Assembly (NCBI GenBank): GCA_023653785.1 | Contig: JAMKCH010058399.1 | Span: forward strand, 1-64,000 | DNA from: Ophioderma brevispina | Lineage: Eukaryota; Echinodermata; Ophiuroidea; Amphilepidida; Ophiodermatidae | Direction of reading: 5' to 3' | DNA: 64,000 bases | Shown here: positions 23,724-35,547 of the stretch, one piece after another | Position numbering within the stretch: the first letter of the stretch is position 1 | How the letters are laid out: each line of letters begins with the position of its first letter | Program-made: the position numbers and the translations under genes | Notes under the pieces: generated by a model | Told to the model about the DNA's origin: nothing | What the model saw: only the letters and a program-made list of their open reading frames with translations | Databases searched by the model: none

Positions 23724-23848
23724 ACAAAAGTATTAAACCATCAAAATCCACCATTTAAGAATAGTCCTTTTTTAAATGAGTGGAGGGACGGCCACCCTGT
23801 GGAAAGATTAATCACTGGCAAATATATGCTGATGGTTGTTACCATAAA
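23724..23848. repeat. Direct repeat pair, copy 1
   Basis: About 120 bp (landmarks CCACCATTTAAG, GTCCTTTTTTAA, GGGACGGCCACCCTGTGGAA) recurs in the same orientation at 24530-24660, about 810 bp away. The pair could be dispersed-repeat copies or very short LTR-like ends. Nothing LTR-retrotransposon-like lies between them. Confidence 0.7.
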
Positions 23849-24529
23849 TAAAGAACATTAGCCTTGTTCAAGGCGCTCTACAACTTAATTCACTGGTCAC
23901 AATCTGATAAAAATATGTCACAGATCATATTAGGATGAAACCATGCGAGAGTGAGCAGATTCCCCTCCTAAAACTAAAGAAATTAGCAATACTATGGCAA
24001 AAATTCATTTTATCAAAGCAAAGCAATCAGCACCTACGTTGATGGCTCTAATTCCCACCTGGCCTAGTTTCATCATGCTTGCAGGCTTCCAATAGCAAGT
24101 TCAATATATTTTCCACTAGAGCAGAGTGCCTTGTTCTATCTGTAAGCTTTTTTCTGTGCATTTGCAATGTCTGGAGAGTTTTTACAGGGAAGATTAAAAC
24201 CACAAAGCAATTAGAATAAGGCCTGTCGCCCTGATTAGCATAGGCCACTAGCACAACTGCACCTGACCACAATAGGTATTTGTGGTTTTAATACGCCAGA
24301 CTAGCAGGCGCCTAGATCCAGTTGTGCACAACAGACCACCACCAAAGGAGTATACCAATTTATTTTTTATTGAATCTTTCCTCAGACAGAGTAGCCCCTT
24401 CAATGCTAAGCAACTGCTTTCAAACCTGCCAACAAAGCACAATGTTAAATAATTTGAGAAATAAATGCAAAAAAAAATAGGCAAGTTGGTCGGTTCGTCA
24501 ACAGACAGCCGAACAGGCTTACTCTTTGG

Positions 24530-24660
24530 ACAAAAATGAATTTAAAACCATCAACATCCCACCATTTAAGCATAGGTCCTTTTTTAAGGAGTGGGAGGGA
24601 CGGCCACCCTGTGGAAAGATTAATCACTTGCAAATTATATTTGCTGATGTTGGTACACTC
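24530..24660. repeat. Direct repeat pair, copy 2
   Basis: Matches 23724-23848 with small differences, and shares GACGGCCACCCTGTGGAAAG followed by ATTAATCACT. The 67-codon open frame over it is not a recognised protein. Confidence 0.7.
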
Positions 24661-26218
24661 AATATGAATAGAAAACCATATTTTAAATTCCACTACATTA
24701 CCATTATACGCCCCTATAATTATTTTTGAGATGCATTTGCAGGAGACATCCTTGGTTGGTTTCGCGCTGTATGTAATTCCCCCAAACCACCTACATGCCC
24801 CTTGTCAACCCTCAACGATATCCCGCATAAATGCAGCCATATTTTGCCATGTTTGTTTCATAGGTGCAGTAAAGCTGACATGTTTTACAGGTTAGATATC
24901 TTGCAGTATGTGAAAATGGTTCAGAAAGGTCCATTTTTTTTGTAAAGAATTCCACTTAAAGAGGAGGGCTAAATTTCAATGAAAATCAACCCATTTTTTC
25001 TTTCATAAGTTGTGGTCACAAATTGTCACAAATTTGAAAAAAAAACAACATTAACTATCCTTTGTTAACATGTTATAAATACAGTCTTTTTACATAATAG
25101 ACAGAAAAAAAAAAAGTACCATGTGCTCAAAGCACGCGTCTCTCCTCTCCCCGTTAATCCCTACACTTTTTACCCTCCTCCTCCCGGGTCTTTTTTAGAG
25201 ATACCCCCTTTCAATAGGCATATTGGGCAATCTTCTGTGCTAACACGTCCTGAAAACCCGTTAGTTCGTCCGAATCATCTTCTGGTTCGGCGACTGATCT
25301 CTTCGTTTTCCGGTTGTGCGCGAGCGGGGGACGATACGCGCTTTGCACCTTTCCAGCAGCTAGAGTCAACCTACATAGAGGTGATTTACATTTGTTCCTT
25401 TACAAACCAATTTCGAAGCAAACTACAAGTCAGTATTGAATCAGGGACTTTTAGTATTTATGAAGCAAATGGCCCATGCAATGAGCATCCGGCACTCTAC
25501 AATGCTCTTGTCCATGTGTATCTGTATACACATCCAACTTTTCAATTAATTTAATGCATGCCTATCTTCTAGCATGACAAACTGCTACCAATTAGAAATC
25601 CCATAAATCATGACCGCTGAAACATGATTTGGAAACAACTCGTGTTTGTACTATGGTTTACAGTAGTTAAATGTGTCAGGATTTTGTGCCTTTTCCTGCT
25701 TGTGATTTACATGTGTGATGAGACATGACTACCAATGAAACAAATCATCATCGGAAACATGGAGGATGATTCCAGTATTGAAGATCTCGACTTCCGCCGA
25801 TGACATACCTTATTGTCGTCCCGTCTTTCATACATACCGAGAAAAATTGATATCTCTTCCAGTTTGAATGAACATCAAGTCAAGAAGACAACGATCATGA
25901 ACCTGAATAATAAGAAAAGTTAAAGCTGTCAGGCTAGAAGGAAGAGACATTGAGGAAATGTAGAAGATGTTATCTATCTGAGGCAAATATATCCATGAGT
26001 AAAGAAGGATGTGGAGGGAAGGGACATGAAAGGTTGAACAAATAAATCCAGATTTGCATTCACAAAACTTAACTAAGTATGAAAGTCAAAACAATAAACC
26101 AGGAAAACTAAAATCAAGTTATATAATAATAATAATATTTATTTGAGTTACTAATTAAAAGCATGAGGCAAAATACTAACTTGGGAAAGAAATGTGGATT
26201 TCTTTCCTGTGCAAAATA
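24661..26218. other. Noncoding region with a small CpG-rich patch
   Basis: A locally CpG-rich patch at about 25240-25370 lies in a 143-codon + frame (25123-25554). That frame shows no recognisable domain, and its first part is Pro-rich repeat-like sequence. The patch could be a promoter or first exon, but nothing proves it. An AAT microsatellite lies at about 26120-26140. Confidence 0.35.
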
Positions 26219-26430
26219 TACAGCCTGTCTCAAAAAAGTGGTACAATCAGAAAAAAAAATGGTTAAATATGAAATTTCAAAATAAGTCATTCTTACTTGG
26301 CATAATATTAAAGAACAAAGACCAGTCTTTCCAATGGTGTTTGTTTCATCTTATTTGCTTTTGTCAATCTAGAGATATAATCAATTTAGTGCGATACACC
26401 AAAATCGATTTTGTGCCACTTTTATGCATG
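26219..26430. mobile_element. Left inverted terminus of the 26-40 kb repeat family
   Basis: Begins TACAGCCTGTCTCAAAAAAG and is inverted relative to 34550-34795 (ending TTTTTTGAGACAGGGCTGTA) and to the second-copy terminus at about 39000-39254. Matching continues inward through GACCAGTCTTTCCA and TCATCTTATTTGCTT. A TA-flanked CAG..TGTCTCAAA end would suit a Tc1/mariner-like or related DNA transposon, but no transposase is seen. Confidence 0.55.
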
Positions 26431-28300
26431 GACAGAGTTGTTTCGCGCAGTTTATGCCATGCTGTCTTGAAGCTAACAAAAAGATTGCAACTTGACAAAA
26501 GAAACAAAACACAGATTAAAATAAACAAATGAAGTCTAGTTTTATCGACACAAGTTTTAATAGTCAACATAAGCAGTTCAATGATAAATATCTTTCGTTA
26601 TAAATAATAAAACAATAAACTATTTATTACACGTCAATGAAAATGGAACTGAATTCTTACAAATTTGTATATGTTAAAACGTGCCAGAAGGAATGTAATT
26701 AGCAACAAATAAACACACCCCAAATCCAAAGAAATGCGTTTAAAGATATTGCACATCTTTGTGCATTTACAAATTGTGAAAGTCAATAAAAAATTGAATT
26801 TGAAAGCAAGTTCAAGGTGTGTGGTAGGAATTTGCGTTTTCTTCTCTAATCGCGACCAAACGCGAAGGAAAATAGTTTTAACGCCGCCCTTCCCTATGAC
26901 ATGGAAAAGAAAAAAACTTATTATGTATAACATACCGTAGGGGGCTCGTACTCTCCGCTGAGCGCAGCTGAAGACGCACAAGGGCTAGAAAACAGCCCTA
27001 AAACAAAGGAACAGATTTCACCACCACAATCAACGGTCTTACTTGTTGATAAAGTAACTCTGCTTGGTTAACTATGGCGAAAAACTGACCCCCATCAGCA
27101 AAACATTTGACGGACTCGGACTATGCCTGTCTGCAAATGCGAAGAAACTAGTAGTAAACCTACCTAGTGAAGAACAGTTACTGACAAACTAAATCGGATA
27201 AATCATAATTTATATAGAACTTCAATCACTGAAGAAACTTGAACAAATGTTCCATGCATTTTTTTTTGTAAATTTTAATCGACTAAAGATTTTGTATACG
27301 TTGCGTTCTTGCTGCGTCTCGGAAAACGGATCAGTGACATCACCTCGTGTGTCCCCATCACACACCGCGACACCCCCACCAACATATCTTCCTTACATAA
27401 TACCCATGCGATCGTTAGAAACGTTAGTTCTGATCTAATTCGCGGAGCTCAAACGCGACGAAAATAGTTTCTAACGCGCCTTCCTATTACCTGAAAGAGA
27501 AACATATAAGGCTTTTCACACTGCGGGTGTCACTTTGCGATGCGATCGCAGTGTTTGAAGACTAGTGCAGTGTTTTCTGAATACCTCGACGCACATGCGC
27601 AATTAGCGCCTAGTTAGATTTTGTAACAAGTTTTCCAAAGGAAGTATTAATAGCTGCCTACTCTCACAAAAATACCTCTATTTGAGGCATTTACGGCAGT
27701 GGTTGTCCAAAACTTTTTTAAACTGAGTATAGCCCATCTTTTAAGGAGATGATTGTCCACCTTGCGTGTTTCCGCACATTAAATTGTGGAGTTTCAGCTC
27801 GTTGTATAATTGAACGGTCTGAGTAGGAAAATTCAACATGGCGGATAGACTCTTACGTAACTTGCATGAGTGAAAGAACGTTGCTGTTATGGAGGAGGAA
27901 GCCACAGCGACTTGTGTGTAGAGTTAGTTTGCGAAGCTTATTATAAGGAGAATTAGGTAGCTGGTTTGAAGGGCTACAGACGGCGATCGATCGCAAACGT
28001 CGATCGATCACCGGCTCACAGTGGTGTAAAAGCCTTATTATAACATACCGTATCGGGGGGGCTCCGTTTACTCCCGATGACCAGGCAGCTGGGCAACTGT
28101 TGCCTTCCTGCTAGGATTAAAGAACGGATACGGAACATGTGAATGAAAAAGATTACAGCAACTATAATATAAAATGCCATCAAAATCCAAAGGAATGGAG
28201 CCCCCTTTAAAAAATTCGCTAAGGAAATCGAACACTGGAAAAAACATGTTCCACAATATGTTGCGAACATGCAGCACCTAGCCAGAAGATTGGCGTATAT
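26431..28300. repeat. Mosaic of repeat-family fragments
   Basis: Segments repeat locally. 26840-26935 (CAAACGCGAAGGAAAATAG..) matches 27437-27515. ACATACCGTA followed by a G run occurs at 26930 and 28045. 27315-27430 (CATCACCTCGTG .. ACCAACATATCTTCCTTAC) recurs at 34200-34310 and 38675-38780. One - strand frame (28016-28270) contains a hydrophobic stretch (FLWILMAFYIIVAVIFFIHM) but matches no known family. No gene is called. Confidence 0.5.
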
Positions 28301-29829
28301 AAACTTTAGATCATGCCAAAAAAATAAAACTGTACATTTTTTTTAACAGTCTCCAAAGTAAACAAAGACGTAAAACAATGTACAAACACAGAAAAAATAG
28401 AAGTCTAATAGAAAACCTTATCTGTGAGGAACCCAAATCATGAAGGCTATTGCCCAGGGCAAAGCGAAAGCGATTTTCCAATTACTACGAAAGGCCACCA
28501 ATAAGAAACAATAGGAACCAATGTTTTCACTAAAAAATGCGGAGAAAATGGCCTGTTGCTTTGTAAAATATTCCTGGTACTTGCGCCGTCTTACCTTCAC
28601 TCAGAGATGATTCCATGCTTGAAAGGATACAAACACTAATTAACAACAGAATAACGTTCCGATAATAAGCTTAGGAAGAGGTATCAAATCGGACCTAGAA
28701 AAACACATGGACACTTCATCAGTTTTTTACAAATACTACTCAGATAATGGATCGTGTTACCGCAGTTCGTCTCAAAGCAAAACACCTTTTATGCTAATTT
28801 AGCAATATCAGCTCGTGACACGCTAAGTCCAAGATGTTGGAATATACTTTTGTAAATGCTGATAGAATGTCGTAGTTAAAGAAAACAAATAAAACACTAT
28901 ACAAACCAATGTAAAAAAATGGACATAATGAAAAAGACATTAAAAGCTGGTTAAGAATGTATATACAAAAGCCCAGTAGTGCGAAAGGTAAAAATTACTG
29001 CGCATCATTATGGCCCACCAAGTAGCTCGAAGCTCTCAATATACACACATGGAAGCTAACCAAACAAAAAATCCGACATTCAATTAAGGCTCCAATTGGC
29101 TCGAAAAAAGGGCCCTGTAACAACTGTATCGGTGCGTGGCACAACAAAACCACATGCCCGTAGTCATCAAAAACGCAAAATGCGCCACAAGTGGAATGCC
29201 TGTGGACAAACTAGCATTGATATACCCAGTGGTCAATTGTATCATGAATTCAAGTGGCCAAAATGATGACATGCATGCTTCAACATATGTTAAACACTTG
29301 TAAAACCACATCCAGGTGTTGTCACAGGTAATTCACAACTGTAACAATAAACCAACTAGGGTCATGTCAGTTCTACACACTTAGAAAGGGGACCTGTAAC
29401 AAGTATGTAAGACTGTGCACAATGGAACAAAAACCACTTGGCACAAATGAAAAATCTAGAGATATCAAATACGTGAAACAATTTTACATATTCGGAAAAA
29501 CCCTATGCTGAGTTGCCAAGGGCAAAGTGACGTATTGAAATCCCTGTGGCAAAAATGATATACCATACTCATGATCTGTAACACCTGACAACCCGCATCC
29601 GGTATATAACAAGGTTAATCACAACAATTACAAAAATAATTAATTAGTTATCCACACTTGAAAAAGACATGTATAACCAATTCGTTTATGTGAAATGAAT
29701 GTGCACATATGGATAAAGAATAAATGGCAGCCATGACAAATCTTGAATTGTCGAAAGCATAAGCTTGCAATATCGAAAACACGAATGCTTATAGTTAGCT
29801 AGTTGTTATGACAATACACTGTGGAAAAA
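28301..29829. other. Noncoding AT-rich region
   Basis: Only short open frames. Some near-repeats of ACTTGTAAAACCACAT-type words occur, and nothing further is recognised. Confidence 0.4.
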
Positions 29830-30145
29830 TAGTATGCCCAGTGGCACAAAAGTGTATGCCCACTGGCAAAATATCTATGCCCACTGGCAAAAAATGTCTA
29901 TGCCACTGGCAAAATGTCTTGATGACACAGTGGTCAAAATTATATGCCCAGTGGCACACATGCTAGCCCAGTGGCAACAATGTCTATGCCCATTGGCAAA
30001 ATGTCTATGCCCGGTGGCAAAATGTCTATGCCCAGGGGCAAAATGGGTCTATGCCAGTGGCAACAAGTCTATGCCAAGTAGGCCACAATGTCGTTCATGC
30101 CCAAGTGGAAACAATTGTCTGTGACCAGTGGCAACCAATGATCGG
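29830..30145. repeat. ~21-bp minisatellite (TATGCCCAGTGGCAAAATGTC)
   Basis: About 14 imperfect copies of a 19-24-bp unit centred on TATGCCCAGTGGCAAAA. The unit is often 21 bp, which keeps a frame open (96 codons) with a W/C/P-rich repeat peptide, so that frame is an artefact. A single stray CCCAGTGGCAAAA lies at about 30493. Confidence 0.85.
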
Positions 30146-31019
30146 ACTTTGTTCACCGGTCTACAAGACGATCATCAATCTGCAGCTATACGCCGGAGCT
30201 ATAAATAAAAAAACAAAATGTTTTAAGTAAAACGATTAATAATAGGTGCCTATACCTTGCAAAAATAGACGATTGAGACCAGCCTAAACGATTTGGATCA
30301 TAGGCTTGGACTCTATATCGAATACAGCAAATAGTTTGCAAGTTTTAGAGGCGTTGGCAATAAATTTAATATTTTTTTTTTTGGTTATAGGGGAATGGAG
30401 AGTGTTCTACCACTTTTATACCAATACTCATGACGAAAATGGAATAGAAACAAATATAGGCCTACTAAATATAGGCCCGACCCCGCACTCTACCCAGTGG
30501 CAAAAAAAATGGTGCTCATTTTAAGATTCGTTTACCTCAAAATCCGACGGCAAGAGAAAAGGAATATCTTAATTGCTACATACTACTCTACAATCTGAGT
30601 GGCCATCTACATGGTGCAACCAAAGTTAGAAAATTAGAAGGATCTACGTGGGCTCAGGACATGGTTGCTTTAACTGGATCTAAAGCACACTCTAATTCAT
30701 TACTATCTGAGAAATAACTGACCGTTTCATCTAGCTGTAATGAAGTTGGACATTCAACCTGACGACATGTAAAAAAATCATTTTTGCAAAAAAAAGAAGC
30801 AAAACATTGGCAATCAAACACCAGTTCATGATGTACACATCAATTCCGCATGAAGTTTATGAATCATCTACTAACGCCGCAGCCGAGATGCTGTTCACCA
30901 TTCTGTGTTAGCGCCAAATTCCCTGTTTGTCATTAGGTGGGGATGTCAGAGGATCCGGCGGAGTGGTCTCGAGCAATCACATCAATGTAGTTACAGGGGG
31001 CGACAATCCCCTGTTTGGC
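30146..31019. other. Noncoding spacer
   Basis: No gene recognised. The final part (about 30900-31020) is somewhat GC-rich and borders the large duplication. Confidence 0.4.
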
Positions 31020-34000
31020 ATGGTAACTTTCCAACAGGTGTGACGTTGAGAATACGTGGTTCAATCGCCATGACAGTACCGGCAACACGTGCACGGGTTG
31101 GGCAACAAGGAAGATGAAATGGAGGGATATCTCCAGATATCTGGCTTTGGGCTTGTGCTCAAGTTATGAACCTGTACGCAGTAAAATGCTTCGCAAAATG
31201 GAGATTAGAAGAACCAAGTGCAATGATTTCTTTTATAAAACGTTACGAACAACTTTGCCAAAATGCTAGTTCGCTGTCGCATCGTGCAATTCACATATAG
31301 CCTATGGAAAAACATACGGATCTTTAACACGACTCTTAAGATACACTTATAGTTTAAAATATTTAAACTGTTTATCATACATAGCATAGGTTTATTCAAG
31401 CGGGCTAAACCTTAATCCTCTTTTGCTTAGAATAAGACCAAGAAAGCAAAACTAGTGAATCGAACAAGCAGTAAGTGAAGAGTAAAAGAAATTATCACAA
31501 TGCATAGGTTTTAAAAAATTAAGTATCACCGTCTCTATGAGAGTCGATCGGAACAAACTATAAATCAACTCCCTTAATCCAGAAGGAATCACAACGTATA
31601 AACCGACCTATAATTATGGCCATACCCCAATATGATTTGTTGCCTTAAAAAAATAAATGCATAATCTCGTGTGTGTAGAAAACACAGCGCAATTCCATCC
31701 AGGAACCAGTCTTTCATTGTTCGGCCACTATTCTGAGAAAAAACCGGATATAAAATCTGTCTCATTCCATATACCGAAGGGCGACACGGCATATAAAAGA
31801 GCCCACATAATTGCGCCGCGAGGATATTAGTGTTGAAACTTGAAAAAATAGTTCCACCAATGAGTGTAGGCACCCATGGATTCCAGTCCATGTAGGCCTA
31901 AGCAGTTAACCACATTACGGACACTATCAGAACGAACTTATGCACTGTGCAAGATAAGCAAATAAAAAATTTACAAAGGAAAACGCCCCTTCACATCTAG
32001 CTCTAGATATCATCCGTGTTCACGCTCTATTATCCAACACGAATTGTTCGAAAATTGAATATCACGGCGAAAGCTCACAAAATGTAACATTTCCCCTTGT
32101 CACGTGGCCTGACATAACCAGACTGAAAAAAAATTATATCAGGAAAAAGAAAAACGGAACAAATGTAAGCTATAAGATGAGTAAGAAATTATCACCACAG
32201 TGACTTAGCTTTTCGAAGAAATCTGCATTCCAAAGTTAAGAGACATTCAAAAGGCAAAAGCAACGATTTTGCCCTAACTGCACATGTCAACATTAAGTGT
32301 AATAAAAACACTCCTATGATTAAACCAAAGAATAAAAATATAAGCCAAAAAACTCTGAACTACTAAAGCCAGGCTGCCGGGCCGACCAAAGATGAAATAT
32401 AGCGAGGGGTTAAAAACAAACCAAATATCAGTTTTATATTGAAACAAGCACAGACACTACTGATTTCTTGGTGCAAAACCCACTCAAGGAGCAGTGATGT
32501 GATGGTAGTCTACATTCATAACAAAATATTAAATAGTACTTACATCAATCAGGAGGCTTAGGTCTAATAAGAAAACTCCTGCCAAAAAATGGATAAACAA
32601 ATTACAATATTAAACAGGTTAGGCCAAGAAACTGTTATTCACACGACGAATCGAGTTAAACTTAACCCGATACAAGATGAAAAGGAAATAAAACGGTTAA
32701 GTATGAAAATACTCGTAGTTCTCTGGACTAAACTCTAGAATGAGCTAGCCTCATCTTTCCTCATTGTATTGTTACCTTTCTAGCTAGCATCACAAAAAAA
32801 TCAGGAGTGCATCGAGTGACTTGCGCATGTATTAAGAGGACGTAATATTAATATGCACATCACAAATACTTACAAAGAGATGCATCTTATGGAATGCCGC
32901 CAGAATCAAAGACCACAATCATGGGGTGTCTATTTGAACCTACTTGTATATTAATTACAGCTTTACACCAAGATCGTTAGACAAATGTAAATTCGAATAG
33001 GGAACCATCATAACACGAAAAACGCCCAAGTGGGCCACAAACGAGTGCCTTCATTTATCTTCCCAAATTTCAACATAAAAATGCTGCGAACGAAAGAAGC
33101 TATAGAACTATATGACAACGTCTTGCATAAACAAACGCATATTTCATTAAAAACAAAACACAAAGCAATTGGCATGTTTGACAGCTTTATGACTCGCAAC
33201 TGGAGGTGTATGTAGGTACCGAGTCATAAACCGAGTCATCAAAGTCAATCATATATTAAAGGATCAGAGGAAATGTTAATCTTCTGACTACCTTTGTAAT
33301 CATAATTAGCAACTGTGGACATAAAAGCGTCTAGGAAAAAGAGATAAAGATCTGAAAATAAACGCAACGGTTTAGCAGAAATCGTTTAATCCAGATTTAA
33401 CACTATTTGAGTGAATCGTAGTATAAATATGAAATCGATAATGACGTCTATGCTATACTATTGCATCGTCGGTAAACATCTAAAGAAAACAGGACTGTGT
33501 TCAATCATGAAGTGATTAAACGAATAAGTAACTGGTCACAGGAATCAGGACTGGCACTGATCATAAAATCAAATTGATGACTGCTATCATCTTCATCAAC
33601 ATCATAATAATGAGCCGGATACATTAGAAATTAAAAAAAAGAGATTGACCATAAACAAGAAAATATGGAAGTGTCATTATACATCATACATTTGAAGCTC
33701 AGGCTGAACCGGCGTGCCTTGGCATGGAAGGAGATTCAAAATGATATTTTAAGGGGATATAGCACTTCGAACTGCTGGGTGGCAAATTACACTACACATA
33801 CAATGCGTATATCACTTTTAAAATGCCCCCAACAACTCATGAGAATCAAAACACAGGTGGATTCTCTCACCATAGAGAATGCAACACATTGACATGTTTT
33901 CAAAGAAAACTTACGTGAGCGGCATCTGAATTGAGGGCTTCAGTGGCGAATTGAATCTTCGAAACAGTAAATTGTTTACCCGGACACCATGTTACTCATA

Positions 34001-35547
34001 GCGCTCTCAGCGGCGGAATTAGAACGACTACAACACCGGGTGTTTTGGTGAATATTATTGAGACCACAATACATCAAGAAGCCTAACATCCAGGGAGACT
34101 GTAAACAGCATAGCATCCAGAGATAAAACGGGGAAAAGGTGGGGAAAAAACACTACGAAATAACGGGTTCGATACGGAAATTTAACATGCGCTTGCGCGG
34201 GTCTCGAAACGGTGATCAGTGGACATCACCTCGTGATGTCCCATCACAACCGCGACCCCGCACCAACATATCTTCCTTACGTTAATACCCTGCTAATCGT
34301 TAGAAACGTGATTTCATGATACTCCAGACCATAAAAACCTCTTTCACAGGTTGCTTCACGATCATGGTTCTCTTCAACAAACAACAGTATGTCGGATGTT
34401 ATACACTTTAGTTTAAACAAAAAACTTACTGATCATAACTTCCAACCCTTACGTAACTGTTTTCGTATTTTTTGGAGTTTTCTTTATGAAGTAATCCCTT
34501 TTAAAGGAATTTCATATCGTGTTCAAATGTGAAATAACGATGTTTAACTAACGCTTTTCACCGTTTACTCAACCAAGAAAGTGGACAAGCTCGATTTTTG
34601 TGTTCCGCCAGTGTAAACTGGATTATCTCTCGCGAAAGAAGAAACAAGCAAATGAGATGAAAACAAAAATCCTGGAAAGCCTGGTCTTTTCTCTTTAATT
34701 AAATAAGCCAATTACGGACTTATTTAATTTAGATATAATATGAAAAAAAACAAATCGGTTTTTGGATTGTACCAATTTTTTGAGACAGGGCTGTAGATTA
34801 TATGCATACACAAATATAGCTAAATAATTGCAGATAAAAAGCAAGTGGAATAAAAATCAGTTAATAAGATATCAACAGGAATACTTTCCTATAGTCTATG
34901 GGAAGGGATAACCATACAGATTGAGAAAAGAATAGGCCGTGCACTACAGTGCAGAAATCCTTTCATTCACAAACCCCTTCACGAAAGAAAATCCATAAAA
35001 GAGGTTGGACCCATGCCGGTGAGAAGTCGGAAGCAAAATTTGCAGCCATTGAAACTTAAGTCATCAACTTCAGGGGCGGATCGTAGGAAGGGGGCGGAGA
35101 GGGCGCGCGCCTCCCCGGTTAATATGCAAAATATTGCCAAAATCAGACCATTTGGACAAGTTAGGCCTTTCAGCCCCCCGGTTAATTTTGAAGTTTTCAA
35201 ATCCTGATTCCCGGCCCATGAACTTTTTAGGCCAAATTTCAGACAATACCTATCACGATTACGGAACACGTTAACCATGATCAGACCAAGACATTTTCCT
35301 GCAACATTAGCACAGAGGTTTAATTCCTTTGAAATTCCTCAAGTCATTGAATAAAGGAAATATTAATGGAGCCCAAACAACATCACAGTACCAACCAGAT
35401 GAGGGAAGGACAAGAGCTTTGGATAAGTGCAATAAAACAGAGAAGTGCATATTCGTTCGACATCTGCAAAACCAACAAGACGTGAGATGTTATTGCACGA
35501 GGAATCAACATCTGTGAAGAAAATGCAATGATTGGAAAAGGCGTAAT
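31020..35547. repeat. Large tandem duplication, copy 1 (~4.5 kb)
   Basis: Starts near AACTTTCCAACAGGTG and runs to about 35547, where the same start sequence reappears (AACTTCCAACAGGTG). Colinear landmarks shared with copy 2 include AAAACGTTACGAACAACTTT, GCCTTCATTTATCTTCCCAA, GTTAGAAACG and TGAGACAGG. Copies differ mostly by 1-5-bp insertions and deletions. No intact gene is seen in either. The inverted terminus ending at 34795 and a small MITE-like piece (35076-35220) are internal. On the - strand a consensus donor (CAC|GTAAGT, at about 33914) is present here but altered in copy 2. Confidence 0.88.

Noticed and set aside
25123..25554. 143-codon + strand frame with a CpG-rich patch
   Set aside because: No domain, mixed composition, no splice or promoter evidence; kept only as a noted patch.
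27838..27871. ATGGCGGATAGACTC start in good context
   Set aside because: Stops after 11 codons with no donor visible.
29834..30124. 96-codon frame with repeated C-P-L-A-K peptide
   Set aside because: 21-bp minisatellite translation.
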